A stretch of DNA of 64,000 bases from Acetobacter peroxydans. GTDB taxonomy: Bacteria; Pseudomonadota; Alphaproteobacteria; Acetobacterales; Acetobacteraceae. Below the pieces are notes generated by a model. The model saw nothing but the letters and a program-made list of their open reading frames with translations, ran no database searches and had not been told where the DNA came from. The stretch spans positions 186,001 to 250,000 of the forward strand of contig NZ_BJMV01000002.1 in NCBI RefSeq assembly GCF_006539345.1. The letters are read 5' to 3'. Below, in pieces: positions 43,217 through 52,960 of the stretch; the first letter of the stretch is position 1, and each line of letters starts with the position of its first letter. The position numbers and the translations under genes are program-made.

Positions 43217-44557
43217 TCAGGCCCCTGCGGTATTCAGGGTTTCCACCCTTAATGTGGGGGCGTCGGTGCCAAAACGGAAGGCCAGATCGTTCGCCAGTGT
43301 CATGGAAGCAAAGATTTCAAGCAGATTTCCGGCCAAAGTGAACTCGGCCACAGGCTCGGCTATCTGCCCGTCACGGATCATGAAGCCCGAGGCCCCCCGG
43401 CTGTAGTCACCGGTCAGCCCATTGATGGAAGATCCCATCATTTCCGTAATGTACAGGCCCTCTTTGATATCGGCCATCAGTTCGGCCGGGCTGAGAGTGC
43501 CGGGCTCGAAGAACAGGTTTGTCGCCCCCGGTGAGGGCGGGCCAGAGGTGCCGCGCCCCGCGCGTGCGTTGGTTTCAAGACCAAGCTGGCGGGCGCTACG
43601 GCTGTCCAGTAGCCAGGAAGACAGGACCCCATCGCGCACAAGGCCCAGCGGTGCCATCCGCAGACCTTCTCCATCGAAGGGGCGCGAGCGCAGGCCCTTG
43701 ATGCGGGTAGGGTCGTCAGTAATGCTGATCTCGCTGGAGAACAGGGCCTGCCCCATCTTGTCCTTCAGAAAGGACGTGCCGCGTGCAATGGCGGTGCCGT
43801 TAATGGCCCCGGCAAAGTGGTTCAGAAAGCTGCCCGCCACCCGGGGGTGGAAAACAACCGGGGTGCGCCCGGTGCGTGGGCGTGCGGGGTTCAGGCGGGC
43901 AACGGCTTTCTGGCCGGCATTACGCCCCAGTTCGGCGGCGTCGGTCAGGTCGCGCAGCCACAGCGTGCCATGGTGGTCGTAATCACGCTGCATTCCCTCG
44001 CCACTGCCTGCCAGCACGCAGACGGAGTTTGCGTGGCTGCTGCGGGCATACTGGCCGGAAAATCCGCCGGTGGTTGCAAAACTGACCTGCGTGCGCCCCC
44101 ATGATGCACTGGCCCCGGCGCTGTTCGTGACCCCTGTGATGGCCAGCGCCGCCTCTTCGCCCAGCCGGGCGCGTTCGAGCAGGGTGGCGGTGTCAGGTTC
44201 TGACGGGTCGTTAAGCTCCAGAGTGTTGTGGATGCAGGGGGTTGTCATGGCCTGTGGCGCCAGACCGGCATAGCGATCATCCGGCAGAACACGGGCCATG
44301 GCCATGGCCTGCGTCGCCAGTTGTTCGAAGCGCGCGGGCTCCACGGTGGACGTGGAGACAATGGCGCTCTTGCAGCCGATAAAGACCCTGAGCCCCATAT
44401 CCGTGGTTTCGGAGCGTTCCAGTTCCTCGGTTACGCCGTTGCGCACACCAGCGCCGACGGAAATGCTGCTGACATGCACCGCTTCAGCCGCATCGGCTCC
44501 CGCCTGTTTTGCATGGCTGAGCAGGTCGGAAAGCAGGGACAGGGTCTGGGCTGTCAT
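43217..44557 (-). CDS. pmbA: PmbA/TldD-family metalloprotease-like protein
   Basis: A 446-residue protein with PmbA features: the N-terminal ISVGAGVRNGVTEELERSETTDMGLRVFIG, the middle GRTPVVFHPRVAGSFLNHFAGAINGTAI, and the C-terminal GATNLFFEPG, GLYITEMMGSSINGLTGDYSRGASGFMIRDG. TldD/PmbA pairs act in microcin maturation and toxin handling in E. coli. tldD is not in the window. The start is the ATG at 44557, overlapping the M16 peptidase stop by four bases. Confidence 0.9.
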   Translation of the reverse strand: MTAQTLSLLSDLLSHAKQAGADAAEAVHVSSISVGAGVRNGVTEELERSETTDMGLRVFIGCKSAIVSTSTVEPARFEQLATQAMAMARVLPDDRYAGLAPQAMTTPCIHNTLELNDPSEPDTATLLERARLGEEAALAITGVTNSAGASASWGRTQVSFATTGGFSGQYARSSHANSVCVLAGSGEGMQRDYDHHGTLWLRDLTDAAELGRNAGQKAVARLNPARPRTGRTPVVFHPRVAGSFLNHFAGAINGTAIARGTSFLKDKMGQALFSSEISITDDPTRIKGLRSRPFDGEGLRMAPLGLVRDGVLSSWLLDSRSARQLGLETNARAGRGTSGPPSPGATNLFFEPGTLSPAELMADIKEGLYITEMMGSSINGLTGDYSRGASGFMIRDGQIAEPVAEFTLAGNLLEIFASMTLANDLAFRFGTDAPTLRVETLNTAGA

Positions 44558-45819
44558 GCTGCCAGATTCTCCGTAATGTTCTGGAGGGAGGGAACGTGGC
44601 CAATGGGGCCAAGGGCTGCCAGTGTGGGCGTCCCTGCGAAAATCCTTGCCGCTGCCGCACGGATATCGTCCGTGGTGACAGCTTCGATCCGGCTCACGGT
44701 TTCCTGCGTGGGGATGATGCGGCCAAAAATCTGGAGCTGCCGGGCAATCTGCTCGCACCGGCTGCCGGTGCTTTCCAGCGACATAAGCAGCGATGCCTTG
44801 AGCTGGGCACGGGCGCGGGCCAGTTCGTCATCCTGCACGTTAAGCTGCACCTTGCGCAGTTCTTCCAGTGTGACGGGAATTAGCTCCGCGCATTCCTTCT
44901 CGCCGGTGCCAGCGTAGATGCCGAACAGCCCGCCATCAAGGAACGGCGCGCTGAAGGAATAGACCGAGTAGACCAGCCCGCGTTTTTCCCGGATTTCCTG
45001 GAACAGCCGTGAAGACATGCCCCCGCCCAGCAGGGTGGAAAGCAGCATGGTGGCGTAGTAGTCCGCCCCTTTATACCCTGCGCAAGGGAAGCCCAGCAGC
45101 ACATGCGCCTGATCCAGCTCGCGGCTTTCGCGGAATTCACCGCCAAGGTAGCGCGAAGGGGGCATGGCGGGGCGGGTGGCGTTGGGCAGGTCTGCGAAAT
45201 GGCGCTGCACCTGTTCCAGCACGGCATCGTGTTCCAGATTGCCTGCCGCCGCGATCACCATGTTATCGGGCGTGTAGTGGGTGGCCATGTAGGACATGAG
45301 CGTCTCACGGCTCATGTTGCGGATCAGGTCTTCCGTGCCAAGCGTGGGGCGGCCCATCGGCTGGCCGGGAAAGGCCGTTTCCTGAAAATGGTCGAACACG
45401 ATATCGTCGGGCGTGTCATTGGCCTGACCGATTTCCTGCAGGATCACACCGCGTTCGCGTTCGAGTTCGGCGGTGTCGAAGGTGGAGTGGGTCAGGATAT
45501 CTCCGATAATGTCGATACCCAGATTGAGGTTCTCGCGCAGCAACTTGACGTAAAAGACTGTCTGCTCGCGGGCGGTATAGGCGTTGATATGGCCCCCGAC
45601 GTTTTCGATTTCCTCGGCAATGCGCAGGGCGGAGCGGCTGTGCGTGCCCTTAAAGGCCATATGCTCGAGAAAATGGGAGACACCGTTTTCCTCGGCGGTT
45701 TCATTGCGCGTGCCAGCGGAAACATACGCACCGAAAGAGACCGTTTCCACATGTTCCATGCGTTCAGTGATAACGGTCAGGCCTGAGGGAAGGCGGGTCT
45801 GTCTGATGGGGTCTGTCAT
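44554..45819 (-). CDS. M16-family zinc peptidase (processing-peptidase-like)
   Basis: A 421-residue pitrilysin/mitochondrial-processing-peptidase type enzyme. The inverted zinc motif HFLEH is at residues 49-53 and the distal Glu lies in the ELERERGVILQEI segment. Other hallmarks are GTRNETAEENGVSHF, GGHINAYTAREQTVFY, and LLGGGMSSRLFQEIREKRGLVYSVYSF, the glycine-rich substrate loop. It is the alphaproteobacterial relative of beta-MPP. It lies between thrC and pmbA; a terminator-like hairpin separates it from thrC. Confidence 0.93.
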   Translation of the reverse strand: MTDPIRQTRLPSGLTVITERMEHVETVSFGAYVSAGTRNETAEENGVSHFLEHMAFKGTHSRSALRIAEEIENVGGHINAYTAREQTVFYVKLLRENLNLGIDIIGDILTHSTFDTAELERERGVILQEIGQANDTPDDIVFDHFQETAFPGQPMGRPTLGTEDLIRNMSRETLMSYMATHYTPDNMVIAAAGNLEHDAVLEQVQRHFADLPNATRPAMPPSRYLGGEFRESRELDQAHVLLGFPCAGYKGADYYATMLLSTLLGGGMSSRLFQEIREKRGLVYSVYSFSAPFLDGGLFGIYAGTGEKECAELIPVTLEELRKVQLNVQDDELARARAQLKASLLMSLESTGSRCEQIARQLQIFGRIIPTQETVSRIEAVTTDDIRAAAARIFAGTPTLAALGPIGHVPSLQNITENLAA

Positions 45820-45830
45820 TCTCGTCCTGA

Positions 45831-45860
45831 AAAAAGGAAAGGCTGCCGGGCAGGCAGCCT
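45831..45860 (-). terminator. Terminator or attenuator between thrC and the M16 peptidase gene
   Basis: On the minus strand AGGCTGCC pairs with GGCAGCCT around five bases, and TTTCCTTTTTTTC follows. It sits 19 bases after the thrC stop and only 11 bases before the peptidase start codon. Confidence 0.7.
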
Positions 45861-45879
45861 GATGGGGTGGAGCAGCCTG

Positions 45880-47283
45880 TTAGTCGGTGCTGCCGCCAGC
45901 AAGGGCGGCACGCACAGCATCCTTGATGGCGTTTTGGGTCGCGGGTACCGTGCGGTAACGCTCGCGACGCTCGAACAGGTCGGCCATGTGCGGGGGCAAG
46001 GCCGGGAGGATGCCGGTTGCGGCCACCATGGCATCGGGGAATTTGGCCGGGTGAGCGGTAGCTTCCGCCACCATGGGAATGCCCGGCTGGCGGAACTGCC
46101 TGCCGGCTTCAATCCCGATCACGCTGTGCGGGTCGGCCAGATAGCCGGAGCGCAGGTGCACGGAGCGGATCGCGGCTTCCGTCTGGGCGTCGTCCAGCGC
46201 CAGGCCGGAGAACAGGTCACGCGCGCGCTCCCACGTTTCGGCCGGAATATCCATGTGCCCGCTGGCGCGGAACCCGGTCATGAGTTCGGCGCAGCGTTTT
46301 GCATCGCGGCCCAGCAGTTCGAACAGCAGCCGCTCGAAATTGGACGATACCTGAATGTCCATGGAGGGGGAGAGGCTCGGCACCACCCCTTTGATGGTCA
46401 TGTCATTGGCGTTGAGGAAGCGCGTCAGGATATCGTTACGGTTCGAGCCCACGCACAGGTGGCGGATGGGCAGGCCCATGCGGCGCGCGGCCCATGCGGC
46501 CAGAATATTGCCGAAGTTGCCAGTAGGCACGGCAAAGGAGACTTCACGCTCCGGCGCGCCAAGAGCGAGGGCCGCGTGCACGTAATAGGGAATCTGCGCG
46601 GCGATACGCGCCCAGTTGATGGAGTTAACGGCGGAAAGGTTCATTTCCCGGCGGAAGCTCATATCCGCGAACAGGGCTTTGACCAGATCCTGACAGTCGT
46701 CAAACGTGCCTTCCACCGCAAGGTTGGTCACGTTGGGCTCCAGCACGGTGGTCATCTGCCGGCGCTGCACCTCGGAGGTGCGGCCCTTGGGGTGCAGAAT
46801 GACAACGGACAGGCGCTCACGCCCGCGGCAGGCTTCGATCGCGGCCGAACCCGTATCGCCCGACGTGGCGGCAACAATGGTCACGCGCTCGTTGCGCTGG
46901 GTCAGCACATGTTCGAACAGGTGGCCCAGCACCTGCATGGCCATGTCCTTGAAAGCCAGCGTGGGGCCGTGGAACAGCTCCTGCACGAACAGGCCATCGT
47001 CAACCTGCGTGAGCGGCACCACGGCAGGGTGGCTGAACCCGGCATAGGCCCGCTCGCATAGGGTTTTGAGGGTTTCAAAGCTGATGTCGGGCGCGGCGAA
47101 GGGCGCCATGACACGCGCGGCCAGTTCAGGATAGGGCAGCCCGCGCAGCGCCCGCCAGTCGGAAAGGGAAAATTCCGGCCATGTCTCGGGCAGGTAAAGC
47201 CCGCCATCCTCGGCCAGGCCGGTGAGCAGCACATCGGAGAAGGAAAGGGCGGGGGCATTCCCGCGGGTCGAAATGTAACGCAT
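45880..47283 (-). CDS. thrC: Threonine synthase
   Basis: Pyridoxal-phosphate enzyme converting O-phosphohomoserine to threonine. MRYISTRG at the N-terminus and LLTGLAEDGGLYLPETWP mark the fungal/proteobacterial class. The PLP lysine is Lys112 in PTLAFKDMAMQ; the phosphate loop is AATSGDTGSAA. Also seen are NSINWARIAAQIPYYVHA and VPTGNFGNILAAW. It is 467 residues, as usual. It heads thrC-M16 peptidase-pmbA on the minus strand, with a terminator-like hairpin right after it. Confidence 0.96.
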   Translation of the reverse strand: MRYISTRGNAPALSFSDVLLTGLAEDGGLYLPETWPEFSLSDWRALRGLPYPELAARVMAPFAAPDISFETLKTLCERAYAGFSHPAVVPLTQVDDGLFVQELFHGPTLAFKDMAMQVLGHLFEHVLTQRNERVTIVAATSGDTGSAAIEACRGRERLSVVILHPKGRTSEVQRRQMTTVLEPNVTNLAVEGTFDDCQDLVKALFADMSFRREMNLSAVNSINWARIAAQIPYYVHAALALGAPEREVSFAVPTGNFGNILAAWAARRMGLPIRHLCVGSNRNDILTRFLNANDMTIKGVVPSLSPSMDIQVSSNFERLLFELLGRDAKRCAELMTGFRASGHMDIPAETWERARDLFSGLALDDAQTEAAIRSVHLRSGYLADPHSVIGIEAGRQFRQPGIPMVAEATAHPAKFPDAMVAATGILPALPPHMADLFERRERYRTVPATQNAIKDAVRAALAGGSTD

Positions 47284-47386
47284 GAACGACAGTATATCCT
47301 GAATGGCGTGTGCCGCGAAGTGGCCTTGTGGAACATTCGTCCCACCCGTTCCGGGGCAGGGTGGAAGCGGGACGAAGGGATGCGGG

Positions 47387-48565
47387 TTAGTGGGCGGGCG
47401 ACGTGGCGGGCAGCGTGAGCTGGTAGAGCGTGACCGGCCACTTCACGGAGGAGGCCCCGCCGAACGCACCGCTACGGTCCACCTGACTGGCCGTGACATA
47501 CAGATGCCCCTTGCCGTCCAGACCGGGGGTGGTGGGCCAGTGCAGGCGGTCGTCGGTTATCAGCCTGCGCGGGATACGCCCGGTCGTGTAGCTCTGTATG
47601 CTGCCGGTGGTGATGTCGGACCAGTACAGCGTGCCGTCCGAATCAATCACCAGTCCGCCGAGACTGGGCGTCTTGAACCACTGCGTGACGCTTTCTTCGA
47701 ACGCGGCGGGGGTAATGTGCGGGTCAGTGAAGATGGCGGTATCAATGCGCGAGAGATAGCCGCCCGGCGGTTGCACAACAATCCAGCTTCCATCGGGGCT
47801 GACCGCGATCATGCTGGCATCCACCGCCACCAGTCCGCCGCTCGGATGGTGCAGGGGGCCTTGTGGCGTCATGATGGGGCGGGTGGCCACCAGCGCGGGG
47901 TGGCGGTCCAGAAACCGGCGGCTGACGCCTGTTTGCAGGTCAACGACCAGAATGGCGCCGACACCGGAATCCGGCACGTAGGCGGTATGGCCATGCACCG
48001 CAACGCCAGAGAGAATACTACCCGGTTGCAAGGCATCGGCCTGAACGGGCACGCTGCGCACGACCGCGTTACGGGTGGGGTCGATCTCCAGCAGTCTGGG
48101 AGCCGCTTTGGCGGGCTGCTCACGCTGGGGCACGCCGCTGTCCAGAAGCCACAGGCTCCCCTCGGCTGTGCGTGTCAGACCCGCTGCCGCAACGATGTGC
48201 TGTGTGGGGGCGGCTGTGTCCGGGGCTGTGCTATCCTGTGCTGCGCCCCATAGCGCCGCTGGCCAGGGGGCTGTAGCGCCATCCGGCGTGCGGATGAAAA
48301 GTTGCGGCCCGGTATTACCCAGCCACGCCGGGGCTTCCAGCACCATGCGGCCATCCGGCAGCGGCAGCACGGCATCCCAGATATGGTCGGAAGACTGCAT
48401 AAAGGGCGTAAGCGCCTGTGGGCCTAATTCGGATTCCTTGGGCATGTGCAGCGCCCAGGCCTGTGGGCCGTTGGCAAGGCACGCCAGCACCATGGCAAGC
48501 GCACCCAGCCGCCGCGTTGCGGGACGGCGTGCGAAAAAATGGCGACGGGGGGTGATCTCAGGCAT
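47387..48565 (-). CDS. Major royal jelly/yellow-family secreted protein
   Basis: A 392-residue exported protein. An Arg-rich N-terminus and a hydrophobic stretch ending QAWALHMP form a signal peptide. The body is a beta-propeller-like series with SPDGSWIVVQPPGG, SLGGLVIDSDGTLYWSDITTGSIQSYT and RLHWPTTPGLDGKGHLYVTASQ, the pattern of bacterial royal-jelly-protein homologues, related in fold to SMP-30/gluconolactonase. Substrate is unknown. The start is the ATG at 48565, overlapping the M32 peptidase stop by eight bases. Confidence 0.7.
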   Translation of the reverse strand: MPEITPRRHFFARRPATRRLGALAMVLACLANGPQAWALHMPKESELGPQALTPFMQSSDHIWDAVLPLPDGRMVLEAPAWLGNTGPQLFIRTPDGATAPWPAALWGAAQDSTAPDTAAPTQHIVAAAGLTRTAEGSLWLLDSGVPQREQPAKAAPRLLEIDPTRNAVVRSVPVQADALQPGSILSGVAVHGHTAYVPDSGVGAILVVDLQTGVSRRFLDRHPALVATRPIMTPQGPLHHPSGGLVAVDASMIAVSPDGSWIVVQPPGGYLSRIDTAIFTDPHITPAAFEESVTQWFKTPSLGGLVIDSDGTLYWSDITTGSIQSYTTGRIPRRLITDDRLHWPTTPGLDGKGHLYVTASQVDRSGAFGGASSVKWPVTLYQLTLPATSPAH

Positions 48566-50078
48566 TGGGCGCACGATCCACGTAACGGGTGCGAAGATGG
48601 GCAAGATAGGCATCAGCTCCCAGCGGTGCGCCGGTGGCATCCTGCACGATCTGCCTGAGCGGCACGCTGCTGGCGCGGCCGTGCACATGTGTCCGCAGCC
48701 ACCCTAGCAGGAGGGTAAAATCACCTTGTCCAATGGCTGGCAGAATAGCGGGTTCCTGCGTGCAGGCCGCCTGACGGAGCTGGGCCGCTGTCATGGCGCC
48801 CAGCGCATAGCAGGGGAAGTAACCGAACAGCCCGGCGGGCCAGTGAATATCCTGAAGGCAGCCCTGCCGATCATCAGGCACGCGCAGGCCCAGCAGGGTG
48901 TGGATGCGCTCGTTGAAGGCAGCAGGGAGATCGGCCAGCGGCAGGTCCCCTGAAACCAGCGCTTTTTCCAATTCAAACCGCGCGAGAATGTGGGCCGGAT
49001 ACGTGACCTCATCGGCATCGACGCGGATAAAGCCCGGCGCCACATGGATAAGCTGGCGGTGCAGGGACTGCGCATCCCATCCTGCGGCGGTATCTGCAAC
49101 CCCGAATGCCTCGCGCAGGCGGGGGGCCAGCCAGCGGGTAAATGGCGCTGAGCGGCAGAACTGCATTTCCATGATAAGCGACTGGCTTTCATGCAGCGTC
49201 ATGCCGCCGGACTGCCCCACTGGCTGGGAAATCCACGCATCAGGCAGGCCCATTTCATACAGCGCATGTCCTGTTTCGTGCATGACGCCCATCATGGCGG
49301 GAATGAAATCATCCTCGCGGTAGCGGGTGGTCAGCCGCACGTCATGCGTTGCTCCGCCACAGAACGGGTGCAGGCTGACATCAAGCCGCCCGCGTGTAGT
49401 GTCAAACCCCATGCGCTGCATCAGTTCACGACCCAGCGCTTCCTGCCGAGGCAGGGAGAAGGGGCCTTGCGGGGTAACAGCAGGGGGTAGGGACGCCTGC
49501 GCTTCCAGTGCGGCGGCGGTCAGGGCGGGTAGCTCGGCCCGCAGGCGGGTGAACAGAGGGTCAATATCAGCCTGCCGTGTGCCGGGGTCGAAAGAATCGA
49601 GCAGGGCGTCATAAGGGCTGAGGCCGCAGGCCTCGCCCGTGGCGGTGGCGATGGCGCGTGTCAGGTTCAGTACTTCGGTCAGCGCGGGCAGCAGGGCCTT
49701 GAAGTCGCTGTTCTGGCGTGCATCGCGCCATGCGATTTCACACAGGGTGGTGGCCTGTGCGTGGGCCTCTACCAGGTCCTGCGGCAGGGCAGTGGCGCGC
49801 GTGTGCTGGCGGCGCATGGCCGTAAGGTTGGCGCGCTGCCAGTCCGTGCCGCTTGCAGCCGTTTCGGCCTGATCCAGCAGGTCGGCCATGATGGGGGCTG
49901 TCAGGATTTCGTGGCGTAGCCCTTCGAGCATGGCCAGATTTTCCGACCGGCGCTCTGCGGCGCCCGAGGGCATCATGACTTCCTTGTCCCACCCCAACAG
50001 TCCAATGGCGTCCTGCAGGGAGGCAATACGGGCGAAATGGCGCTCAAGCGCGAGATAGGCCGTGTTCATGCCGGACAT
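48558..50078 (-). CDS. M32-family metallocarboxypeptidase
   Basis: A 506-residue zinc carboxypeptidase of the Taq/Pfu type. The zinc site is HETGH (about 267-271) with the downstream Glu in MTLHESQSL. Also visible are RLDVSLHPFCGGATHDVRLTTRY and FNERIHTLLGLRVPDDRQGCLQDIHW, both family hallmarks. I chose the ATG at 50078, ten bases after GGAGG; the next ATG is three codons on. It is divergent from mutS and overlaps the downstream yellow-family gene. Confidence 0.93.
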   Translation of the reverse strand: MSGMNTAYLALERHFARIASLQDAIGLLGWDKEVMMPSGAAERRSENLAMLEGLRHEILTAPIMADLLDQAETAASGTDWQRANLTAMRRQHTRATALPQDLVEAHAQATTLCEIAWRDARQNSDFKALLPALTEVLNLTRAIATATGEACGLSPYDALLDSFDPGTRQADIDPLFTRLRAELPALTAAALEAQASLPPAVTPQGPFSLPRQEALGRELMQRMGFDTTRGRLDVSLHPFCGGATHDVRLTTRYREDDFIPAMMGVMHETGHALYEMGLPDAWISQPVGQSGGMTLHESQSLIMEMQFCRSAPFTRWLAPRLREAFGVADTAAGWDAQSLHRQLIHVAPGFIRVDADEVTYPAHILARFELEKALVSGDLPLADLPAAFNERIHTLLGLRVPDDRQGCLQDIHWPAGLFGYFPCYALGAMTAAQLRQAACTQEPAILPAIGQGDFTLLLGWLRTHVHGRASSVPLRQIVQDATGAPLGADAYLAHLRTRYVDRAPNA

Positions 50079-50270
50079 GGTACAGCATCCTCCGCCCGGA
50101 CGGAATGCACCACAGGGCGGAATTTTCCCGCCTGCACCGCGTTGCGGCAATGACCGTGCGGCATGGACGCGGCTGTGGCGCGGGCCGAGCGGTGCGCGGG
50201 TGGTGCATAATGCAGGGCTATGGGCAGCAAAGCCGGTTGCTCCGTGCAACGGCTCTTCTATGATGCGGGC

Positions 50271-52931
50271 ATGACACGACTTTCCTCCGAAGGGGCCACG
50301 CCCGCCATGGCGCAGTGGTTCACGCTCAAGGCCGAAAACCCCGAAGCCCTGCTGTTCTTCCGCATGGGTGATTTTTACGAACTATTTTTTGATGATGCGG
50401 TAACGGCTGCCTCGGCCCTCGATATTGCCCTGACAGCGCGTGGTACGCATGGGGGCGAACCCATTGCCATGTGCGGGGTTCCGGTGGCGGCGGCTCCGGC
50501 CTATCTGGCCCGGCTGATCCGGCGCGGCTTTCGTGTGGCGGTGGCGGAGCAGACCGAAGCACCCGTCAAGGGACGCCCCTCGAAAGGCCCGCTGGCGCGC
50601 GCTGTGGTGCGGCTGGTTACTCCCGGCACCCTGACAGAGGATGAACTGCTTGAGCCCGGTCGTTCGAATCTTCTGCTGGTGCTGGCCGGAGGGGGGGCGC
50701 GCGGACGCAAGGCAAAGGAAAGCGAAAAGCTGGGCGCTGCGTGGATTGATGTCTCCACAGGGGTGTTTGAAACGGCAAGCCTGAGCCCCGATGGGCTGCC
50801 AGCTCTGCTGGGGCGGCTGGATGCGGCGGAAATTCTTGCCCCGGCAGCCCTTGATCTGGCCGATTTCACCAGCCGTCGTGCGCCGGATGCGGCGGCGCCC
50901 TCGGTTGAGACTGCGCGGGAGCGTCTGGCGGCGGCTTTTGGCGTAGCCAGCATGGATGCGTTCGGCACATTTTCCGACGAGGAAAGCATCGCTGCGGCGA
51001 TGGCGGTTGACTATGTGCGGCGCACGCAGGCGGGACGTCTGCCGCGTCTGGCCCGCCCTGTCACGCAGAACGAAGGGGGAATTCTGGGCATAGACCCGGC
51101 CACCCGTGCGAGTCTCGATCTGCTGCGCGCGCGTGATGGCGGAACCGACCATACGCTGTTTGCCGCCATCAACCGCACGGCCAGCGCTGCGGGCGCGCGC
51201 CTGCTGGCGGAGTGGCTGGCCGCCCCGCTGACGCAGCCCGCCCGGATTGCCGCCAGACAGGCGGCGTGGGGCTGTCTGCGCGAACAGGCTGTTTGTCGGG
51301 AGGGGCTGCGTGCCGCCCTGAAAAAAGCGCCCGATATTGCCCGTGCACTGGGGCGGCTGTCTGTCGGGCGGGGGCTACCGCGCGACCTGGCCGCGATCCG
51401 CGATGGTATTCTGGCTGCGCGGGAGGCGGGGAGCGCGCTGCATGGAGCCGGGGGCCTGCCTCATGAACTGGCGCGGGTCGGTGCTTTTCTGGGTGTGGCC
51501 GGAGGGCTGGAAAAGCAGTTGCGACAAGCTCTGGCGGAAAGCCTGCCCGCCAGACTGGATGATGGTGGGGTGATCGCGCCGGGTTATGATGCGGAGCTGG
51601 ATGAGCACCGCGCCCTGCGTGATGATTCGCGGCGCCTGATTGCCGCCATGCAGGCGGACTATGCTGCCCGCTACGGTGTCACGACTCTCAAGATTCGCCA
51701 TCACGCGCAGCTCGGCTATGTCATGGAAGTGCCGGTGGCGGCCAGTGCGCGCCTTAAAGACCGGGCCGAGTTGGTGCTGCGGCAGGGCACGGCCAGCAAT
51801 GCGCGCTTCGTTACGGAGGAGCTGGCGAGCCTCAACACGCGCATAACGGAGGCGGCGGAGCAGGCTACCCGCCGTGAACGCGCGGTGTTTGGCGCGCTGG
51901 TGGAGGCTGTGCTGGCCGAGGCGGATCTGCCGCCGCTGGCGCAGGCGCTGGCGGAACTGGACGTGTTCCAGTCCTGCGCGACACTGGCGGCGGGTGGCGC
52001 CTGGTGCACCCCTAAAGTGACGGAAGATACGGAGTTTGCACTTGAAGGCTGCCGCCACCCGGTGGTGGAAGCCGCTCTGCCTGCCGGTACGCGCTTTACG
52101 CCCAATGACTGCCGCCTGCCGCCTGAACAGCGCGTCATGCTGCTGACAGGCCCTAACATGGCGGGCAAGTCCACCTTTTTGCGGCAGACGGCGCTGGCGG
52201 TCATTCTGGCGCAGGCGGGTTTTCCGGTCGCGGCGGAGCGGGCCTGCCTTGGGGTGGTGGATCAGCTTTTCTCGCGTGTGGGGGCGTCGGATGATCTGGC
52301 GCGCGGGCGCTCCACCTTTATGGTGGAAATGACGGAAACCGCCGCCATTCTCAATCAGGCCGGGCCGCGTTCACTGGTGGTGGTGGATGAGATCGGCCGG
52401 GGTACCGCAACGCTGGATGGGCTGGCTATCGCCTGGGGCGTGCTGGAGGCATTGCACTCAACCGTGCGGTGCCGGACCATTTTCGCAACGCATTTTCATG
52501 AACTGGCGCGGCTGGTCGATACGCTGCCGCGTCTGAGCCTGCACACCATGGGTGTGAGGGAGTGGCGGGGGCAGATCGTGTTCCTGCATGAAGTGCTGGC
52601 GGGCACCGCCAAAAAGAGCTGGGGCGTGCATGTGGCGCGGCTGGCCGGGGTGCCTGTTCCCGTGGTGGAGCGGGCTGCGCGGTTGCTCAAGGAACTGGAG
52701 CGTGCTGAAAATACAATACCTGAGCCACTTCCCCTTTTTGACACGCAGAAGACATTACCCCATCCGCCTGAAAATACGTTAAGAAAACGAATAATGGACA
52801 CCGACCCTGACAGCCTGACTCCGCGTGCAGCTCTGGAGCTTCTGTACGAACTGCGCCGCGAAGCCGAACGGATGCAGCCTCAGGCCATGGCCGGTCATGG
52901 ACAGTCCAGCCCTGAAACAGACAGTTTCTAG
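50271..52931 (+). CDS. mutS: DNA mismatch repair protein MutS
   Basis: Recognises mismatches and recruits MutL. The mismatch-reading motif FYELFF starts at residue 35 and GVPVAAAPAYLARLI follows. The ATPase domain has GPNMAGKST near 627-635, VVDEIGRGTATLDG near 705 and FATHFHELARL. It is 886 residues, near usual length, with the MutS1 C-terminal linker (PRAALELLYELRREAE). I started at the ATG at 50271; in-frame codons from 50220 would add 17 unrelated residues. glnD follows after 29 bases. Confidence 0.96.
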   Translation: MTRLSSEGATPAMAQWFTLKAENPEALLFFRMGDFYELFFDDAVTAASALDIALTARGTHGGEPIAMCGVPVAAAPAYLARLIRRGFRVAVAEQTEAPVKGRPSKGPLARAVVRLVTPGTLTEDELLEPGRSNLLLVLAGGGARGRKAKESEKLGAAWIDVSTGVFETASLSPDGLPALLGRLDAAEILAPAALDLADFTSRRAPDAAAPSVETARERLAAAFGVASMDAFGTFSDEESIAAAMAVDYVRRTQAGRLPRLARPVTQNEGGILGIDPATRASLDLLRARDGGTDHTLFAAINRTASAAGARLLAEWLAAPLTQPARIAARQAAWGCLREQAVCREGLRAALKKAPDIARALGRLSVGRGLPRDLAAIRDGILAAREAGSALHGAGGLPHELARVGAFLGVAGGLEKQLRQALAESLPARLDDGGVIAPGYDAELDEHRALRDDSRRLIAAMQADYAARYGVTTLKIRHHAQLGYVMEVPVAASARLKDRAELVLRQGTASNARFVTEELASLNTRITEAAEQATRRERAVFGALVEAVLAEADLPPLAQALAELDVFQSCATLAAGGAWCTPKVTEDTEFALEGCRHPVVEAALPAGTRFTPNDCRLPPEQRVMLLTGPNMAGKSTFLRQTALAVILAQAGFPVAAERACLGVVDQLFSRVGASDDLARGRSTFMVEMTETAAILNQAGPRSLVVVDEIGRGTATLDGLAIAWGVLEALHSTVRCRTIFATHFHELARLVDTLPRLSLHTMGVREWRGQIVFLHEVLAGTAKKSWGVHVARLAGVPVPVVERAARLLKELERAENTIPEPLPLFDTQKTLPHPPENTLRKRIMDTDPDSLTPRAALELLYELRREAERMQPQAMAGHGQSSPETDSF

Positions 52932-52960
52932 ACCCTTACAGGAACCGAACCCGAAGTCCG

